Origin: Pseudoalteromonas byunsanensis
GTDB taxonomy: Bacteria; Pseudomonadota; Gammaproteobacteria; Enterobacterales; Alteromonadaceae
DNA length: 64,000 bases
Direction: 5' to 3'
NCBI RefSeq assembly: GCF_001854475.1
Contig: NZ_MNAN01000034.1
Span: forward strand, 367,771 to 431,770
Position numbers and translations under genes: made by a program. Positions 26,712 to 35,887 of the stretch are shown here, in pieces (position 1 is the first letter of the stretch; the number at the start of each line of letters is the position of its first letter). The notes under the pieces were generated by a model that was not told the DNA's origin, made no database searches, and was given only the letters and a program-made list of their open reading frames with translations.

Positions 26712-26823
26712 CAAAATAGGCGTCCGTAAGTGCTGTATAAAAGAAGCTAAATTTAGGTATGGGGGGCATTGCTCAGCCTGCTGAGCTTTGTTACAGTTTT
26801 CATCCATTTTTTCGATGTGAACA

Positions 26824-27321
26824 ATGAAAATTATGAAGATCAAAAGTCTGTTATTTCCATTACTACTATTAAGTAGTGCAGCTCAGGCACTGCCTGAGCA
26901 AATCATTCTGTTTCGCCATGCTGAAAAAGCACAAGGAGATAATCCTGAACTGACAGAAAAAGGTCAGCAACGAGCTCAACATCTTGCATCAATGTTTGGT
27001 GATCGAGCCATAAAACATGCGTTTAGTACCGATTATCACCGAACACAACAAACCATTGCACCACTGGCTAAGCATTTTGAACTAGATGTAACCAGCTATG
27101 ACCCACAAAATTTAAAGGTTTTTTCAGAGCAGATCTTAGAACTAGCAGAAAATGTCGCTATTGTTGGTCATAGTAACACCACGCCCCAGTTGGTAGAGCT
27201 GCTTAGCAATCAACAGGTAAGCATTGCTGAAGACGAATTTGATAAGGTTTTTGTCATCACGTACGGTAAGTTTGGCAAAGTGAGTTTGTCGACTCTCAGC
27301 TCAGATAGTGAGGGTGAATAA
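26824..27321 (+). CDS. exported histidine phosphatase (SixA-like)
   Basis: A 165-residue protein with a signal peptide (cleavage expected after AQALP, about residue 20). The histidine phosphatase signature is LFRHAEKAQGD with nucleophile His; the second catalytic His lies in AIVGHSNTT. It is of SixA size, but the signal peptide places it in the periplasm, so it is more likely a general phosphatase of small phosphoesters than a phosphorelay enzyme. Its 3' end overlaps the convergent MocR gene by 26 nt. Confidence 0.85.
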   Translation: MKIMKIKSLLFPLLLLSSAAQALPEQIILFRHAEKAQGDNPELTEKGQQRAQHLASMFGDRAIKHAFSTDYHRTQQTIAPLAKHFELDVTSYDPQNLKVFSEQILELAENVAIVGHSNTTPQLVELLSNQQVSIAEDEFDKVFVITYGKFGKVSLSTLSSDSEGE

Positions 27322-28774
27322 GCAACATCAATTGCTTTAATCCTTGACTCATATTCGCTGTATTTTGGCCCGCGAACCCCAGCCGGATATGAGTGATGTC
27401 AGCAGCGCTCGGTAATAACGAGCGCTCACTGTTAGAATAGTAAAACTCGTCTTGGGTTTGTAAATAAACACCGTTCTTACTTGCAGAGGCTTTAATGCCA
27501 TACACATTAGTGCCACAATCTACCCACATCGCCATACCTCCATCTGGATACACAAAACGTAAGGGCAAACCCTGCTTTTGATAGCCTAGTAGCTCTTCAG
27601 CCATTGCTTTCCCCCTAGCTTTGTACAACTTTGTCATACGCTTTAGATGTCGCTCAAATTGACCTGTTTGCATCCAATAGGCAACGCCAAGCTGGGTCAG
27701 CACATCATTCTTATGGTTAATTAACTGTTTATGGGCTCGTATTTGTTCAAGTATTTGCGTGTGAGCACAGATATAGCCCACTCTTGCCCCCGCAAACATT
27801 ATTTTTGAGAATGTGGATATATAAATGACTATTCCCGCAGGATCATCTGAAGCCATTGGTTGTAAGGGCTGGCATCGATAATGAAACTCATGATCATAAT
27901 CATCTTCAATGATCACAACACCATACTGGTAACAAAGCTGATATATTTGTAAGCGCCTTGTGGGTGATAAAGTCACCGTAGTCGGATACTGGTGTAAAGG
28001 AGTGAGATACAATAACTTGATGCGATAGCACTTAAGCTGTGCTTCCAGATCCCTAACACATAGCCCTTGCTCATCCTGATGGATATCTATAATGCGCGCG
28101 CCACAAGCTGAGAAAGCCTTCCTCGCTGGCGGATAACCGAGCGTTTCGCAGGCAACATAATCTCCAGGTGATATAAATACCCTTGCTGTCAGGAATAAAG
28201 CTTCTTGAGAACCGTTACAGATCACGAGGTCTTGCGTATCTAGATTACGCGCTCTTTTAAGATATGCTTGGATCTGCAATTTTAATTCTGTTTCCCCCCC
28301 GACCGCGCCATAATGTAACTTTTTAACATCGACTCTTTGACACACATTACTTATCGCACGCTTAAATTCAACAAACGGAAACTGTTCAATATCGGGTAAG
28401 CCACCTGCAAAATTATATTTATACTGGGCAAGTTCGGCGGTTACAGGGTCACTCATTGGATGAGCAAAAGTGAGCGGTTTAGGGGCGTATTTCGGTTGCT
28501 TTTCTTGCTCCACGCTCGAATCAATCGGCAAGGTACGAGTAACAAAGTAGCCTGATTTTTCCTTTGCTTCCAACCAGCCTTCAGCTACTAACAATTGCAG
28601 TGCATTCATGACCGTATGGCGATTAAGTTGATAAGCTGATGCCATCACTCGGGCAGAGCTTAACTTAGAGCCTGTCACCAGTTCACCCGCCTTGATAGCC
28701 TCTCTCAGCGCTGTGGCAAGTTGCAAGTAAATCGCTTCATTACTGTCCCTAACTTGAAAGGCAATTGGGTGCAT
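27296..28774 (-). CDS. MocR-type regulator (GntR domain fused to aminotransferase domain)
   Basis: A 492-residue protein. N-terminal GntR winged helix (about 10-75: AIYLQLATALREAI, SSARVMASAYQLNRHTV), a linker, then a fold-type-I aminotransferase domain with PLP lysine in YISTFSKIMFAGARVGY and the Asp in IIEDDYDHEF. MocR proteins sense PLP or amino compounds. Divergent from the GNAT-PaiB pair, with AATCTGGT repeats between, so that pair is the likely target. Confidence 0.92.
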   Translation of the reverse strand: MHPIAFQVRDSNEAIYLQLATALREAIKAGELVTGSKLSSARVMASAYQLNRHTVMNALQLLVAEGWLEAKEKSGYFVTRTLPIDSSVEQEKQPKYAPKPLTFAHPMSDPVTAELAQYKYNFAGGLPDIEQFPFVEFKRAISNVCQRVDVKKLHYGAVGGETELKLQIQAYLKRARNLDTQDLVICNGSQEALFLTARVFISPGDYVACETLGYPPARKAFSACGARIIDIHQDEQGLCVRDLEAQLKCYRIKLLYLTPLHQYPTTVTLSPTRRLQIYQLCYQYGVVIIEDDYDHEFHYRCQPLQPMASDDPAGIVIYISTFSKIMFAGARVGYICAHTQILEQIRAHKQLINHKNDVLTQLGVAYWMQTGQFERHLKRMTKLYKARGKAMAEELLGYQKQGLPLRFVYPDGGMAMWVDCGTNVYGIKASASKNGVYLQTQDEFYYSNSERSLLPSAADITHIRLGFAGQNTANMSQGLKQLMLLIHPHYLS

Positions 28775-28819
28775 TCTGTATGTAATCCTAGCGATTCAAT
28801 TATCAGTAGCATACCCCTC

Positions 28820-28877
28820 AATCTGGTCTAGGTAAATAATAAAATCTGGTTGTTTATGTTAAACCAAAAACCAGATT
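28820..28877. promoter_or_regulatory. candidate MocR binding repeats
   Basis: AATCTGGT occurs directly repeated at 28820-28827 and 28843-28850 and inverted as ACCAGATT at 28870-28877, between the divergent MocR and GNAT genes. MocR regulators commonly bind mixed direct and inverted repeats of this size. Confidence 0.65.
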
Positions 28878-28914
28878 AAAGTAGCCATATTGAGACCGTA
28901 AGCAGGAATGAAGT

Positions 28915-29490
28915 ATGTTCGAAAAATACAGTTTAAAAACACAAAAGGTGGCATTACAACCCTTAACGCAACAACATTTAGGTGAACTTTTTGAAGCAGG
29001 CCAAGACCCAAGACTATGGCGCTGGATTTTAACCAACTATTGTAAAACACCTGAAATACTTAACGATTGGTTCTGGCAAACTGCTCAATTTGATGCACAG
29101 CAACAACTAGTCATGGCTATTGTCGATCAAGCCGGTAATAAAGTAGTGGGGACAACACGTTTGTTTAGATTAGACACTTATAACCTCAGCGCAGAGATTG
29201 GCCATACCTTTATTGGGGTTCCTTGGCAGCGTAGTTACGTCAATACTCACAGTAAATATCTGCTACTCAAATACGCCTTTGAAACGCTCAACTTAGTTCG
29301 TGTCACTTTTTGTACACATGAAAGCAATCAGCAATCCCGCAATGCCATAGCAAGACTTGGTGCTCGCTTTGAAGGTATTCACTTCAAAGACAGGTTGCTA
29401 GCTGATGGTAATTTTCGTAACAGCGCACGCTTTAGCATTATTGATGAGCAGTGGCCTGAAGTAAAAGCCAAACTTGAGGAGCAGTTATAA
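28915..29490 (+). CDS. RimJ/RimL-type GNAT acetyltransferase
   Basis: A 191-residue protein. Typical RimJ/L features are present: LGELFEAGQDPRLWRW, GTTRLF, AEIGHTFIGVPWQRSYVNTHSKYLLLKYAFETL, and VTFCTHESNQQSRNAIARLGARFEG. It acetylates an amine or protein N-terminus in the cytosol. Its last base overlaps the first base of the PaiB gene, so the pair is coupled. Pairing of an acetylase with PaiB recalls the Bacillus paiAB polyamine locus. Confidence 0.88.
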   Translation: MFEKYSLKTQKVALQPLTQQHLGELFEAGQDPRLWRWILTNYCKTPEILNDWFWQTAQFDAQQQLVMAIVDQAGNKVVGTTRLFRLDTYNLSAEIGHTFIGVPWQRSYVNTHSKYLLLKYAFETLNLVRVTFCTHESNQQSRNAIARLGARFEGIHFKDRLLADGNFRNSARFSIIDEQWPEVKAKLEEQL

Positions 29491-30095
29491 TGTACCCAGC
29501 TAGATATTTCCAAGAGCAAAACCTGGAGCGTATTTTATCGCTTCTACAGCAATCACCTTTGGCTTCTATCCTATTTGGCAACAATTCAAATGGACTAAAC
29601 GAAGTGGTCTATACGCCTTTAGTGTTTGATGCTGCCAAAGAGGTTTTTATTGGTCACGTAGCAAAAAATAACCCTTTAGCACAGCAAAACAATATCATCG
29701 TAAAATTATTATTTCACGGACCCGATGATTACATTTCCCCGAGTCATAATACTGACTTAGCCCTTCCTTCATGGCTTTATGCTAATGTACAAATCGAAGG
29801 ACGCTTTGAATTGATCACAGACCATGAGCTAAAGCTTGAAATGATGACGCAAATCACCAACCATTTTGAACATGAGTTCCAAAAGCCTTGGCTAGTTTCG
29901 TCCCTTGAAAAAACTAAGCTCAACGCTTTGTTCGACCATATCGTATTTTTTAACATCTCATTAGAGCAGTGGCACGGTAACTTCAAACTAAGTCAGAATA
30001 AGCCACCAAAAGTCAAAGCCCAAATAATGCAAAGCCTGAAAATTAGAGGGAACGAGGCTTTATCTGAGCTTGTTGAAAGTTACATTGATGACTAA
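29490..30095 (+). CDS. PaiB-type FMN-binding regulator/oxidoreductase-like protein
   Basis: A 201-residue protein of normal PaiB length, with the signature MYPARYFQ, PLASILFGN, FIGHVAKNNPLAQ, DDYISPSHN and QIEGRFELI. The split barrel binds FMN in relatives. In Bacillus PaiB is described as a negative regulator, but a flavin enzyme role is equally possible. Co-translated with the acetyltransferase. Confidence 0.88.
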   Translation: MYPARYFQEQNLERILSLLQQSPLASILFGNNSNGLNEVVYTPLVFDAAKEVFIGHVAKNNPLAQQNNIIVKLLFHGPDDYISPSHNTDLALPSWLYANVQIEGRFELITDHELKLEMMTQITNHFEHEFQKPWLVSSLEKTKLNALFDHIVFFNISLEQWHGNFKLSQNKPPKVKAQIMQSLKIRGNEALSELVESYIDD

Positions 30096-30135
30096 AACGC
30101 AAATAGCAACGCGTCAAATTAGTGAGTCGTTATCA

Positions 30136-30621
30136 CTAGGTTAGTATCGTACGTATAATGTCTGCCGCTTGAGGCAAGCTGACCAAGCGTCCGCTTGCTT
30201 CACTTTCACTAATCCCCTGAATCGCCTCGAAATCATCTAAAAAAAGCACCTGATCATAGCTCTTTGTCATGCTGTTTTTAAAGTAAACCATTACATAGCA
30301 CCGTGTTGACAGCCCATCCAAAATTCTAAAGAAATTAATATCGTCGCTGGATAATTTTGGCTTGATATATTGCCCTTTTAGTTCGCCAAACATGTGCTTA
30401 ACGTATATTTGGCGCCCATTTAAGCGATATTGAGTCACGTTTTTAACAGCAAACTCATTCTCATTTTGCGTTTGTATATCCTTTTCTACATGCACAAATT
30501 TTTTCTCACCGAATACGCTACACCAAATACGCTCTAATAACGTTTTCTCATTTGTGTTTCCATCTGTATGTAATTGTGCAAAAACGTTTTTAACACTTAA
30601 ATTCTCCATAAACATGTACAT
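30136..30621 (-). CDS. hypothetical cytoplasmic protein
   Basis: The open frame extends to 30744, but the ATG at 30621 is preceded by AAGGAGGAA, so the protein is probably 161 residues (MYMFMENLSV...). It has a mixed alpha/beta composition without signal peptide or membrane segments (QYRLNGRQIYVKHMFGELKG; CYVMVYFKNSMTKSYDQVLFLDDF). I do not recognise the family. Monocistronic. Confidence 0.6.
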   Translation of the reverse strand: MYMFMENLSVKNVFAQLHTDGNTNEKTLLERIWCSVFGEKKFVHVEKDIQTQNENEFAVKNVTQYRLNGRQIYVKHMFGELKGQYIKPKLSSDDINFFRILDGLSTRCYVMVYFKNSMTKSYDQVLFLDDFEAIQGISESEASGRLVSLPQAADIIRTILT

Positions 30622-30905
30622 ACATTTCCTCCTTGTCGCTTGCTTGGCACACACCAACCGTAACGTACTTAAAACAACACACGCTTTTTCACAATCATGT
30701 GAACTGAACCGTGCCTCTATAGGTGTAAATTTCGCACAGAGCAATATTAATATGTTAATAATTGGAATAAAAAAGATAAAAATCGGGTAAATAAGTAAAA
30801 AAACAGTGAATTTAGATCTAAAAATATACTAAGTATCAAAGTAAAACCTAGAAAGCCCTACTTCAAAATAACGCATATGTACAAAACAAGTTTCCCATTT
30901 ATAAA

Positions 30906-30935
30906 ACAATGGCAACTTAAACATGTTGCCATTGT
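30906..30935 (-). terminator. rho-independent terminator of the SYLF lipoprotein gene
   Basis: Perfect 11-bp stem ACAATGGCAAC/GTTGCCATTGT with 8-nt loop, followed on the minus strand by TTTTA, about 25 bp after the lipoprotein stop. Confidence 0.85.
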
Positions 30936-30960
30936 CGGGTGTAAATATAGTACTCACGAT

Positions 30961-31524
30961 TTAATTGAGTTCGTCATCAACCCAAAATTTAGTTCCTTTA
31001 AGCACAGCCTGTAAAGCAAGGCCCGTTTCTGTTAGCGAATATACAGTTACATCATCAACCACAGCTTCCGCAGCAACCGCACCACCTTGGTGTTTATGTT
31101 TGGCTGCTGCATCTGCATTGCCACCAAATGCCCAGCCATGCTCAATGAAACGCGCCAAAGCGGATTGGCTATGAAAAACCATCACTATGCTAAAATCTTT
31201 TGCGCCAATTCCTATCCCCAAGCCTGCTTCTGCCATATTCATATATGTTCTAGCACCAGTCTGGCGATTTACTACCACGCCATAGCCGCCACCAAAACTG
31301 GCAAATATGACGTTAACATTCGCATTATCAAAAACAGCATATCCTACTGCATTTGCAATTTGCTGCTGAACATCAGGTTTTTGAGAATAAAGCTGACTCA
31401 ACACATCACTGCGCATACTTTCAACTGCTGCACGCTTTTCAGCGACAGTATTTCCGCCTGATGAGGCACAACCCATTAGCAAAAAAACAGCCCCCAACAA
31501 TGTAGTGACTAAATTGCCTTTCAT
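30961..31524 (-). CDS. YSC84/SYLF-domain lipoprotein
   Basis: A 187-residue lipoprotein. The signal peptide ends in LLMGCASS (lipobox). The body has the Ysc84/SYLF pattern: AVGYAVFDNANVNVIFASFGGGYGVVVNRQTG, then YMNMAEAGLGIGIGAKDFSIVMVF. SYLF domains bind lipids, including phosphoinositides in eukaryotes; the bacterial members are usually outer-membrane or periplasmic lipoproteins of unknown role. A strong terminator follows. Confidence 0.85.
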   Translation of the reverse strand: MKGNLVTTLLGAVFLLMGCASSGGNTVAEKRAAVESMRSDVLSQLYSQKPDVQQQIANAVGYAVFDNANVNVIFASFGGGYGVVVNRQTGARTYMNMAEAGLGIGIGAKDFSIVMVFHSQSALARFIEHGWAFGGNADAAAKHKHQGGAVAAEAVVDDVTVYSLTETGLALQAVLKGTKFWVDDELN

Positions 31525-31869
31525 ATCAACCTCTCTTTAACAGAAAATAATTGCATTGAGTAATAGCCTAGTACACATAAGCTGGCTTAGATATGAATCA
31601 ACAGAGCATAGGCTTCGATTTACTGAAAACAGATAAAAAAAAGGCCGCTTAGCGCGGCCAATATCATGGGTAATCATGAAGGGATAAGTGTGAAAACAAA
31701 GTCAGTTTACATAGCCCATTAGTAAAATAAAACCACATTATTACGCACGATACCATCGTAAAAATCGAACAGTACAACCTCATATGCCTTATTTAAAAAT
31801 GATGTGTTTAAACCTTCATCAATGTTTTTGCGACATATACCTTAATCCCATGCAGACAGGAGTATTACC
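31525..31869. other. 345-bp divergent intergenic region with an orphan terminator
   Basis: Between two divergent genes lies a hairpin GGCCGC/GCGGCC (31643-31659) with eight A residues on its left side, which makes a canonical rho-independent terminator for minus-strand transcription. No minus-strand gene lies just upstream of it, so it may end a small RNA or act in a long 5' leader of the SYLF gene. The rest should hold both promoters. Confidence 0.55.
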
Positions 31870-32445
31870 ATGTTAAAACCTTTACGCTTTATTATCATCA
31901 CAGGAATAACTAGCGCTTGTGCATTCGCATCGTACGCGCAGATACAATCACAAACACAGCAACTTGAAAGTCATCAATCAACAAACAAAAACGGGTACCG
32001 TGTAGTGGTCACACAGCATTGTAAACAAGTACTTGAAGCACCACTTAGCGATGAACAAGTAAACAGTTATCTAGCAATGAAAGAACAGTCAAAGAAAATG
32101 CAGTCACTGGAGTATCCTGTGAATAAGGTCAGCGCCCAGATGAGTAAATTAGGAAATCAAATTCAAACGATTACTCAACAAGCCTATATGGTAACCGATG
32201 GCAAGCTAACCATAGATAAAACACTACTGGCACAACAACAAGCTGTATCAGCTGAACTTGAGCAATTAGCAGCTAAGAACAAAGGAAAATTTAAAGCGCT
32301 AGAGGCACAAAGTCAGCTTCTACATAAAGCAGCCCAACACTTTGAAGCGTTGATAACACCTACTATCGGCGATATTGAACACTCTCATGTGCAAATTTTA
32401 GCGCCAGAAGAGCAAGCCCAAACAGACTGCGTAACGCGCAGCTAA
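31870..32445 (+). CDS. exported coiled-coil protein, unknown function
   Basis: A 191-residue protein with a signal peptide (about 1-23, cleavage near SYAQ). The mature part is Gln-rich and helical, with long amphipathic stretches (YLAMKEQSKKMQSLEYPVNKVSAQMSKLG interrupted only by short turns) and two Cys near the ends that could pair. No family recognised. AGGAG upstream of the ATG. Monocistronic. Confidence 0.65.
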   Translation: MLKPLRFIIITGITSACAFASYAQIQSQTQQLESHQSTNKNGYRVVVTQHCKQVLEAPLSDEQVNSYLAMKEQSKKMQSLEYPVNKVSAQMSKLGNQIQTITQQAYMVTDGKLTIDKTLLAQQQAVSAELEQLAAKNKGKFKALEAQSQLLHKAAQHFEALITPTIGDIEHSHVQILAPEEQAQTDCVTRS

Positions 32446-32528
32446 CTTTATTTATCCTATAGCATTGCAAACCAAGAGCCGGTCAAACACATTAGTTGTA
32501 TGCTAGACCGGTTGCTACTTTTTTGTGC

Positions 32529-33821
32529 CTACATTGTTTTCATACTTTGTGAATGCATCGCTAACCTTGTAGTTTGCACTGTATCTTCTACATCTGTGAT
32601 CAGCTCCTGAAACTTCACATATAAAGCTCCTTGCAGCGGTGTCTGAGGTACGTTTTTTAGTGACAATGGGTTTATTGGTCTACCATGTTTGTGCACTTCG
32701 TAGTGAAGGTGTCGCGCTTGTGATAATCCCGTATTACCTAAGTATCCAATCACCTGACCCTGGGCCACTTTATCGCCAAGCTTTAACCCATCTGCAAACC
32801 TATCCAAATGTGCATACAACGTGTGGTATCCTTGTCCGTGTTGAATCAGTACTCGATTCCCAAATCCACCTCCCCAACCCACTTTTTCAATTATCCCGTT
32901 ACCTGCCGCAAATATTGGCGTACCAAGTGGTGCACCAAAATCTAGACCTGCATGAAGTCGGGTATAACCTAAGATAGGGTGTTTCCTGCGTCCAAAGTCT
33001 GATGACAACCGTGCACCATTTAGTGGTGTTTTTAGCAAAAACCCCCGTGTGGGACTGCCATTTTTGAAGTAAAAGCCATCAAGTGCTTGCTCATCTTCAA
33101 AGTGATAGATTTCAATAGGCTCTGCGTTACTGGATAATCTAGCATAACGTAGTTGAGTTGGTAGGCTCTGCTGTGCTTGCAATTCATCTGGTGAGAGTGT
33201 TATCAGCTCATCAAACAGTAGACTTACACTATCCCCTTTGTGGATCTGCCTTTGAAAATCAATGAAGTGAGAAAACGCAAAGATTGTTTGATTAATAATA
33301 TCCAGCGGCACATCGTTATTTTGGGCATCATCAAATATGCTATTCGACACGTCAAAAGCACGCAAAGCGGGTACTGTTCTAACCTGTAACTCATACACCC
33401 GTTTTGTCCAGCCCTTAGCGACACGCTCCATACTCATACGCTTTGCAAAAGTTGTGGCAAGAGTTAAAGACAATAACGCTTCGCCAGTGTGCTCTACTTT
33501 GATTTTTTGACCCACTTGAATGCGATCTAAGTCCAATTCTGGCTGGGCAAGTTTTTGCACTTGCCAAGCATCATTGGCGGTAAAACCAAACGGCTTAAGT
33601 ACACCAATGAACGACTGTCCTTGTGCCACGGTTATTATCGTTGTTTTCACCCGTTTGCGTTTTTCTTGATTATCAGGTTCAACGCTTTGTAATGCTTTCG
33701 CTGTATGCTCTGCAACGACAGGAATAGGCACTTTTTTAGCCGTGTCATGCTGTGATACGCCTCCCTCGGAACAAGCACTAAGCATGGCAATGATAACAAT
33801 AAGATAAGTAAATTTTTTCAT
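32529..33821 (-). CDS. M23 peptidase lipoprotein with LysM-like domain
   Basis: A 430-residue protein. Lipobox at Cys17 (AMLSAC), a LysM/OapA-like segment (about 60-110: GQSFIGVLKPFGFTANDAW), a middle domain as in MepM/ShyA-type endopeptidases, and a C-terminal LytM/M23 domain with the zinc signature HAGLDFG and HLHYEVH. It cleaves peptidoglycan cross-bridges in the periplasm. Last gene of a three-gene operon after the BlaI-like repressor and the M56-M23 fusion, with a 3-nt gap, so its synthesis is likely induced by a wall-damage signal. Confidence 0.9.
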   Translation of the reverse strand: MKKFTYLIVIIAMLSACSEGGVSQHDTAKKVPIPVVAEHTAKALQSVEPDNQEKRKRVKTTIITVAQGQSFIGVLKPFGFTANDAWQVQKLAQPELDLDRIQVGQKIKVEHTGEALLSLTLATTFAKRMSMERVAKGWTKRVYELQVRTVPALRAFDVSNSIFDDAQNNDVPLDIINQTIFAFSHFIDFQRQIHKGDSVSLLFDELITLSPDELQAQQSLPTQLRYARLSSNAEPIEIYHFEDEQALDGFYFKNGSPTRGFLLKTPLNGARLSSDFGRRKHPILGYTRLHAGLDFGAPLGTPIFAAGNGIIEKVGWGGGFGNRVLIQHGQGYHTLYAHLDRFADGLKLGDKVAQGQVIGYLGNTGLSQARHLHYEVHKHGRPINPLSLKNVPQTPLQGALYVKFQELITDVEDTVQTTRLAMHSQSMKTM

Positions 33822-33824
33822 CGC

Positions 33825-35171
33825 TTAGTTCAATTCTACTACTTTTAATGGATCGACACGCTCACCATCAAGCAAAATTTCGAGATGTAAATGTGGCCCA
33901 GTCACTTTACCTGTCTCGCCCAAAGTTCCTATATGCATTCCAGCTTGAACCCACTGCCCCTCTGACACCAAAATTTGATCCAAATGTGCATATACGCTTT
34001 GGTATCCATTACTATGCTGGATCAAAACAACCTTTCCGTAATTCGCAGGTAAGGTACGCTCATCAGCGACCAGCACTTTACCTGTTGCCACAGAAGAGAT
34101 TGCTTGCCCTTTAGGCGCAACAAGGTCCACTCCATTGTGTGGACGGTTCTGCCGAAACGCGCTGATATGTTTAAAGTGTGAACTAATGGAGTAATGCTTT
34201 AATGGTGCCTGCCAGTTTGGCTGTTGCACAATAAATAGTGACTTTAACTGGCTTACAATCGCCACAGAAATCAATGCACATAGTGTCAGGGCAATCAATA
34301 CGCGGCTAGAGCTACTCTTTTTAGGCCTCATGATCTCAGTTAAACGCAATTTATAATCAGCTAAAGACATGGCTCTTGAGGCAAAGGCGACGCTCGAATG
34401 CTCTTGATAGTTTGTGCTATTGTACTTAAGTGCTGTAATCATGGCTTGTGCGTAGACTTTTGGGTTGATCCCATATCTGGATAACGTTGATTTGTCACAC
34501 CTCGCTTCTATTGCGTTACCTAATTCCACCTCCATTTTTGCCAATGCGGGATTGAACCAAAAAACACAAGACAAAATATGCCAACAGGTTGAAAGCTGAT
34601 GGTCCCGATAATCCAGATGAACAAGCTCATGATTGAGCAAAGCTTGTTTTTGTTCCTCTGGCAGCGTCAAAAAATATTTGGGTAAGGCAAGCTTGCTGTT
34701 AAATAGACCCGTTACAAATGGAGAACAGTTTATAGGTAACATAAACGCATCAATATTTTTTGTGCCAATTGATACCTTTTCGCCCGTAGTTAATAAACTC
34801 AAAACATTATTTCTATTGTGCCAAAAGCGGTGCAAGCGCCTTAGGGTAACACTCAGATAAATACATAGTAATATTGCAAACATAGTGCTTGAGTCAGTGT
34901 GATAACTGCTTTGTGTCACCAACTCGGTATGCAGTTGGAACAATTCGGCTTGCTCAGAAACGTCAAATAAAACGTCAGGAAGAGATGTGAGCTGTGATGA
35001 TATATCTAATCCAGTAAAGGGCAATATACTGATTATTAACAGCCCCCACCACATGCTTGGCATTGCAGGGTTAAAGCGCTTTAAATATCGACCACATGCG
35101 AGCAAAGCAAAGCACAGCAGAACCCACACCACCGCATTAACCAAAGGTGATATTAGTGCTAAGAAACTCAT
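33825..35171 (-). CDS. BlaR1-like M56 membrane peptidase fused to an M23 domain
   Basis: A 448-residue protein. Three N-terminal membrane helices (about 8-28, 40-55, 97-112), a cytoplasmic M56 zinc peptidase with HELVH at 181-185, a fourth helix (about 290-308), then a periplasmic LytM/M23 domain with His345/Asp349 (HNGVD) and HLH at 427-429. In BlaR1/MecR1 the fourth helix leads to a penicillin-binding sensor domain; here an M23 domain stands in its place. The M23 zinc ligands look intact, so it could cut or only bind peptidoglycan. The BlaI-like gene precedes it with a one-base gap. Confidence 0.88.
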   Translation of the reverse strand: MSFLALISPLVNAVVWVLLCFALLACGRYLKRFNPAMPSMWWGLLIISILPFTGLDISSQLTSLPDVLFDVSEQAELFQLHTELVTQSSYHTDSSTMFAILLCIYLSVTLRRLHRFWHNRNNVLSLLTTGEKVSIGTKNIDAFMLPINCSPFVTGLFNSKLALPKYFLTLPEEQKQALLNHELVHLDYRDHQLSTCWHILSCVFWFNPALAKMEVELGNAIEARCDKSTLSRYGINPKVYAQAMITALKYNSTNYQEHSSVAFASRAMSLADYKLRLTEIMRPKKSSSSRVLIALTLCALISVAIVSQLKSLFIVQQPNWQAPLKHYSISSHFKHISAFRQNRPHNGVDLVAPKGQAISSVATGKVLVADERTLPANYGKVVLIQHSNGYQSVYAHLDQILVSEGQWVQAGMHIGTLGETGKVTGPHLHLEILLDGERVDPLKVVELN

Positions 35172-35172
35172 A

Positions 35173-35556
35173 CTAACTTCCCTTTTTATCCTGTACCGAC
35201 AACGATTCTAGTAGGTCTTCAAGTTCACTTAGTTCTTCTTTTTCAATCAATCGGCTATCTGCAAACAAAGTAACAGGCAACGGACCATCCAATTCAAATA
35301 CGTTTTTTGCAAACTCCTGCGCATACAATGCAAGTGTGGCAACCTTATCTACTTTGGCTTGATATGATTTTCGATTACCCTGCTCACCTACAAGCAACAG
35401 TCCTTTTTCACCCATGCGCTCCAATGTTTTGCGGGTTGAGGAATAGGACCAATGAAACTTGCTCTCTATTACTTCATGTATTTCTTTTGCGGTTCTTGGC
35501 TGCGAGCGCCAGAGTAATTTTAATATTTCCAGTTCTGTACTGTTTGGTTTCATCAT
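35173..35556 (-). CDS. BlaI/MecI-type repressor
   Basis: 127 residues from the ATG at 35556, which follows an ideal AAGGAGGT; the frame continues upstream without support. Winged helix typical of BlaI (NSTELEILKLLWRSQPRTAKEIHEVI; WSYSSTRKTLERMGEKGLL). The Penicillinase_R C-terminal dimerisation helix is acidic (EKEELSELEDLLESL). In the family the cognate M56 peptidase triggers cleavage of the repressor. It should repress this operon through the palindromes just upstream. Confidence 0.9.
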   Translation of the reverse strand: MMKPNSTELEILKLLWRSQPRTAKEIHEVIESKFHWSYSSTRKTLERMGEKGLLLVGEQGNRKSYQAKVDKVATLALYAQEFAKNVFELDGPLPVTLFADSRLIEKEELSELEDLLESLSVQDKKGS

Positions 35557-35569
35557 AACAACCTCCTTA

Positions 35570-35623
35570 TGTGACATGCGTCGCACTTTAACAAACAAAA
35601 ATGTGCGACGCAAGTCGCACATT
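35570..35623. promoter_or_regulatory. two BlaI-type operators
   Basis: AATGTGCGAC-GCAA-GTCGCACATT (35600-35623) is a perfect palindrome with 10-bp arms. TGTGAC-ATGC-GTCGCA (about 35570-35587) is an imperfect copy with the same 4-bp spacer. They lie immediately upstream of the BlaI-like gene and differ in sequence from the classical TACA/TGTA operators. Confidence 0.8.
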
Positions 35624-35887
35624 GATTTGTTTATACTTTTTCCTAATCTTGCTAATTGAGAATGGGCGATAAGTGCTCCGGATCCGTAACCAGGCTTCCG
35701 TACACCGTGCGCTGTATGTTCTTGGAATGGGTTTTCTCTACATCATTTCCCCAAACTATGAATATCTACCTTTAATACTTGCGGCCTCACATTCCAAATG
35801 ACTTTTAAAAGGCGAGCCCTTAGCATTATAGTTTGAGCCTGTTGTTTAACCTTTAACCCATACATTCAACACTCTGACCAGTATTTC

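Noticed and set aside
26574..26843. Minus-strand open frame of 89 codons.
   Set aside because: It covers the activator palindromes and promoter of the efflux operon, has no start signal and no protein-like composition.
30906..30935. Inverted repeat containing GGCAAC and GTTGCC, similar in bases to the EF-hand activator sites.
   Set aside because: The arms are in the opposite order and it is a terminator hairpin with a T-run after a stop codon.
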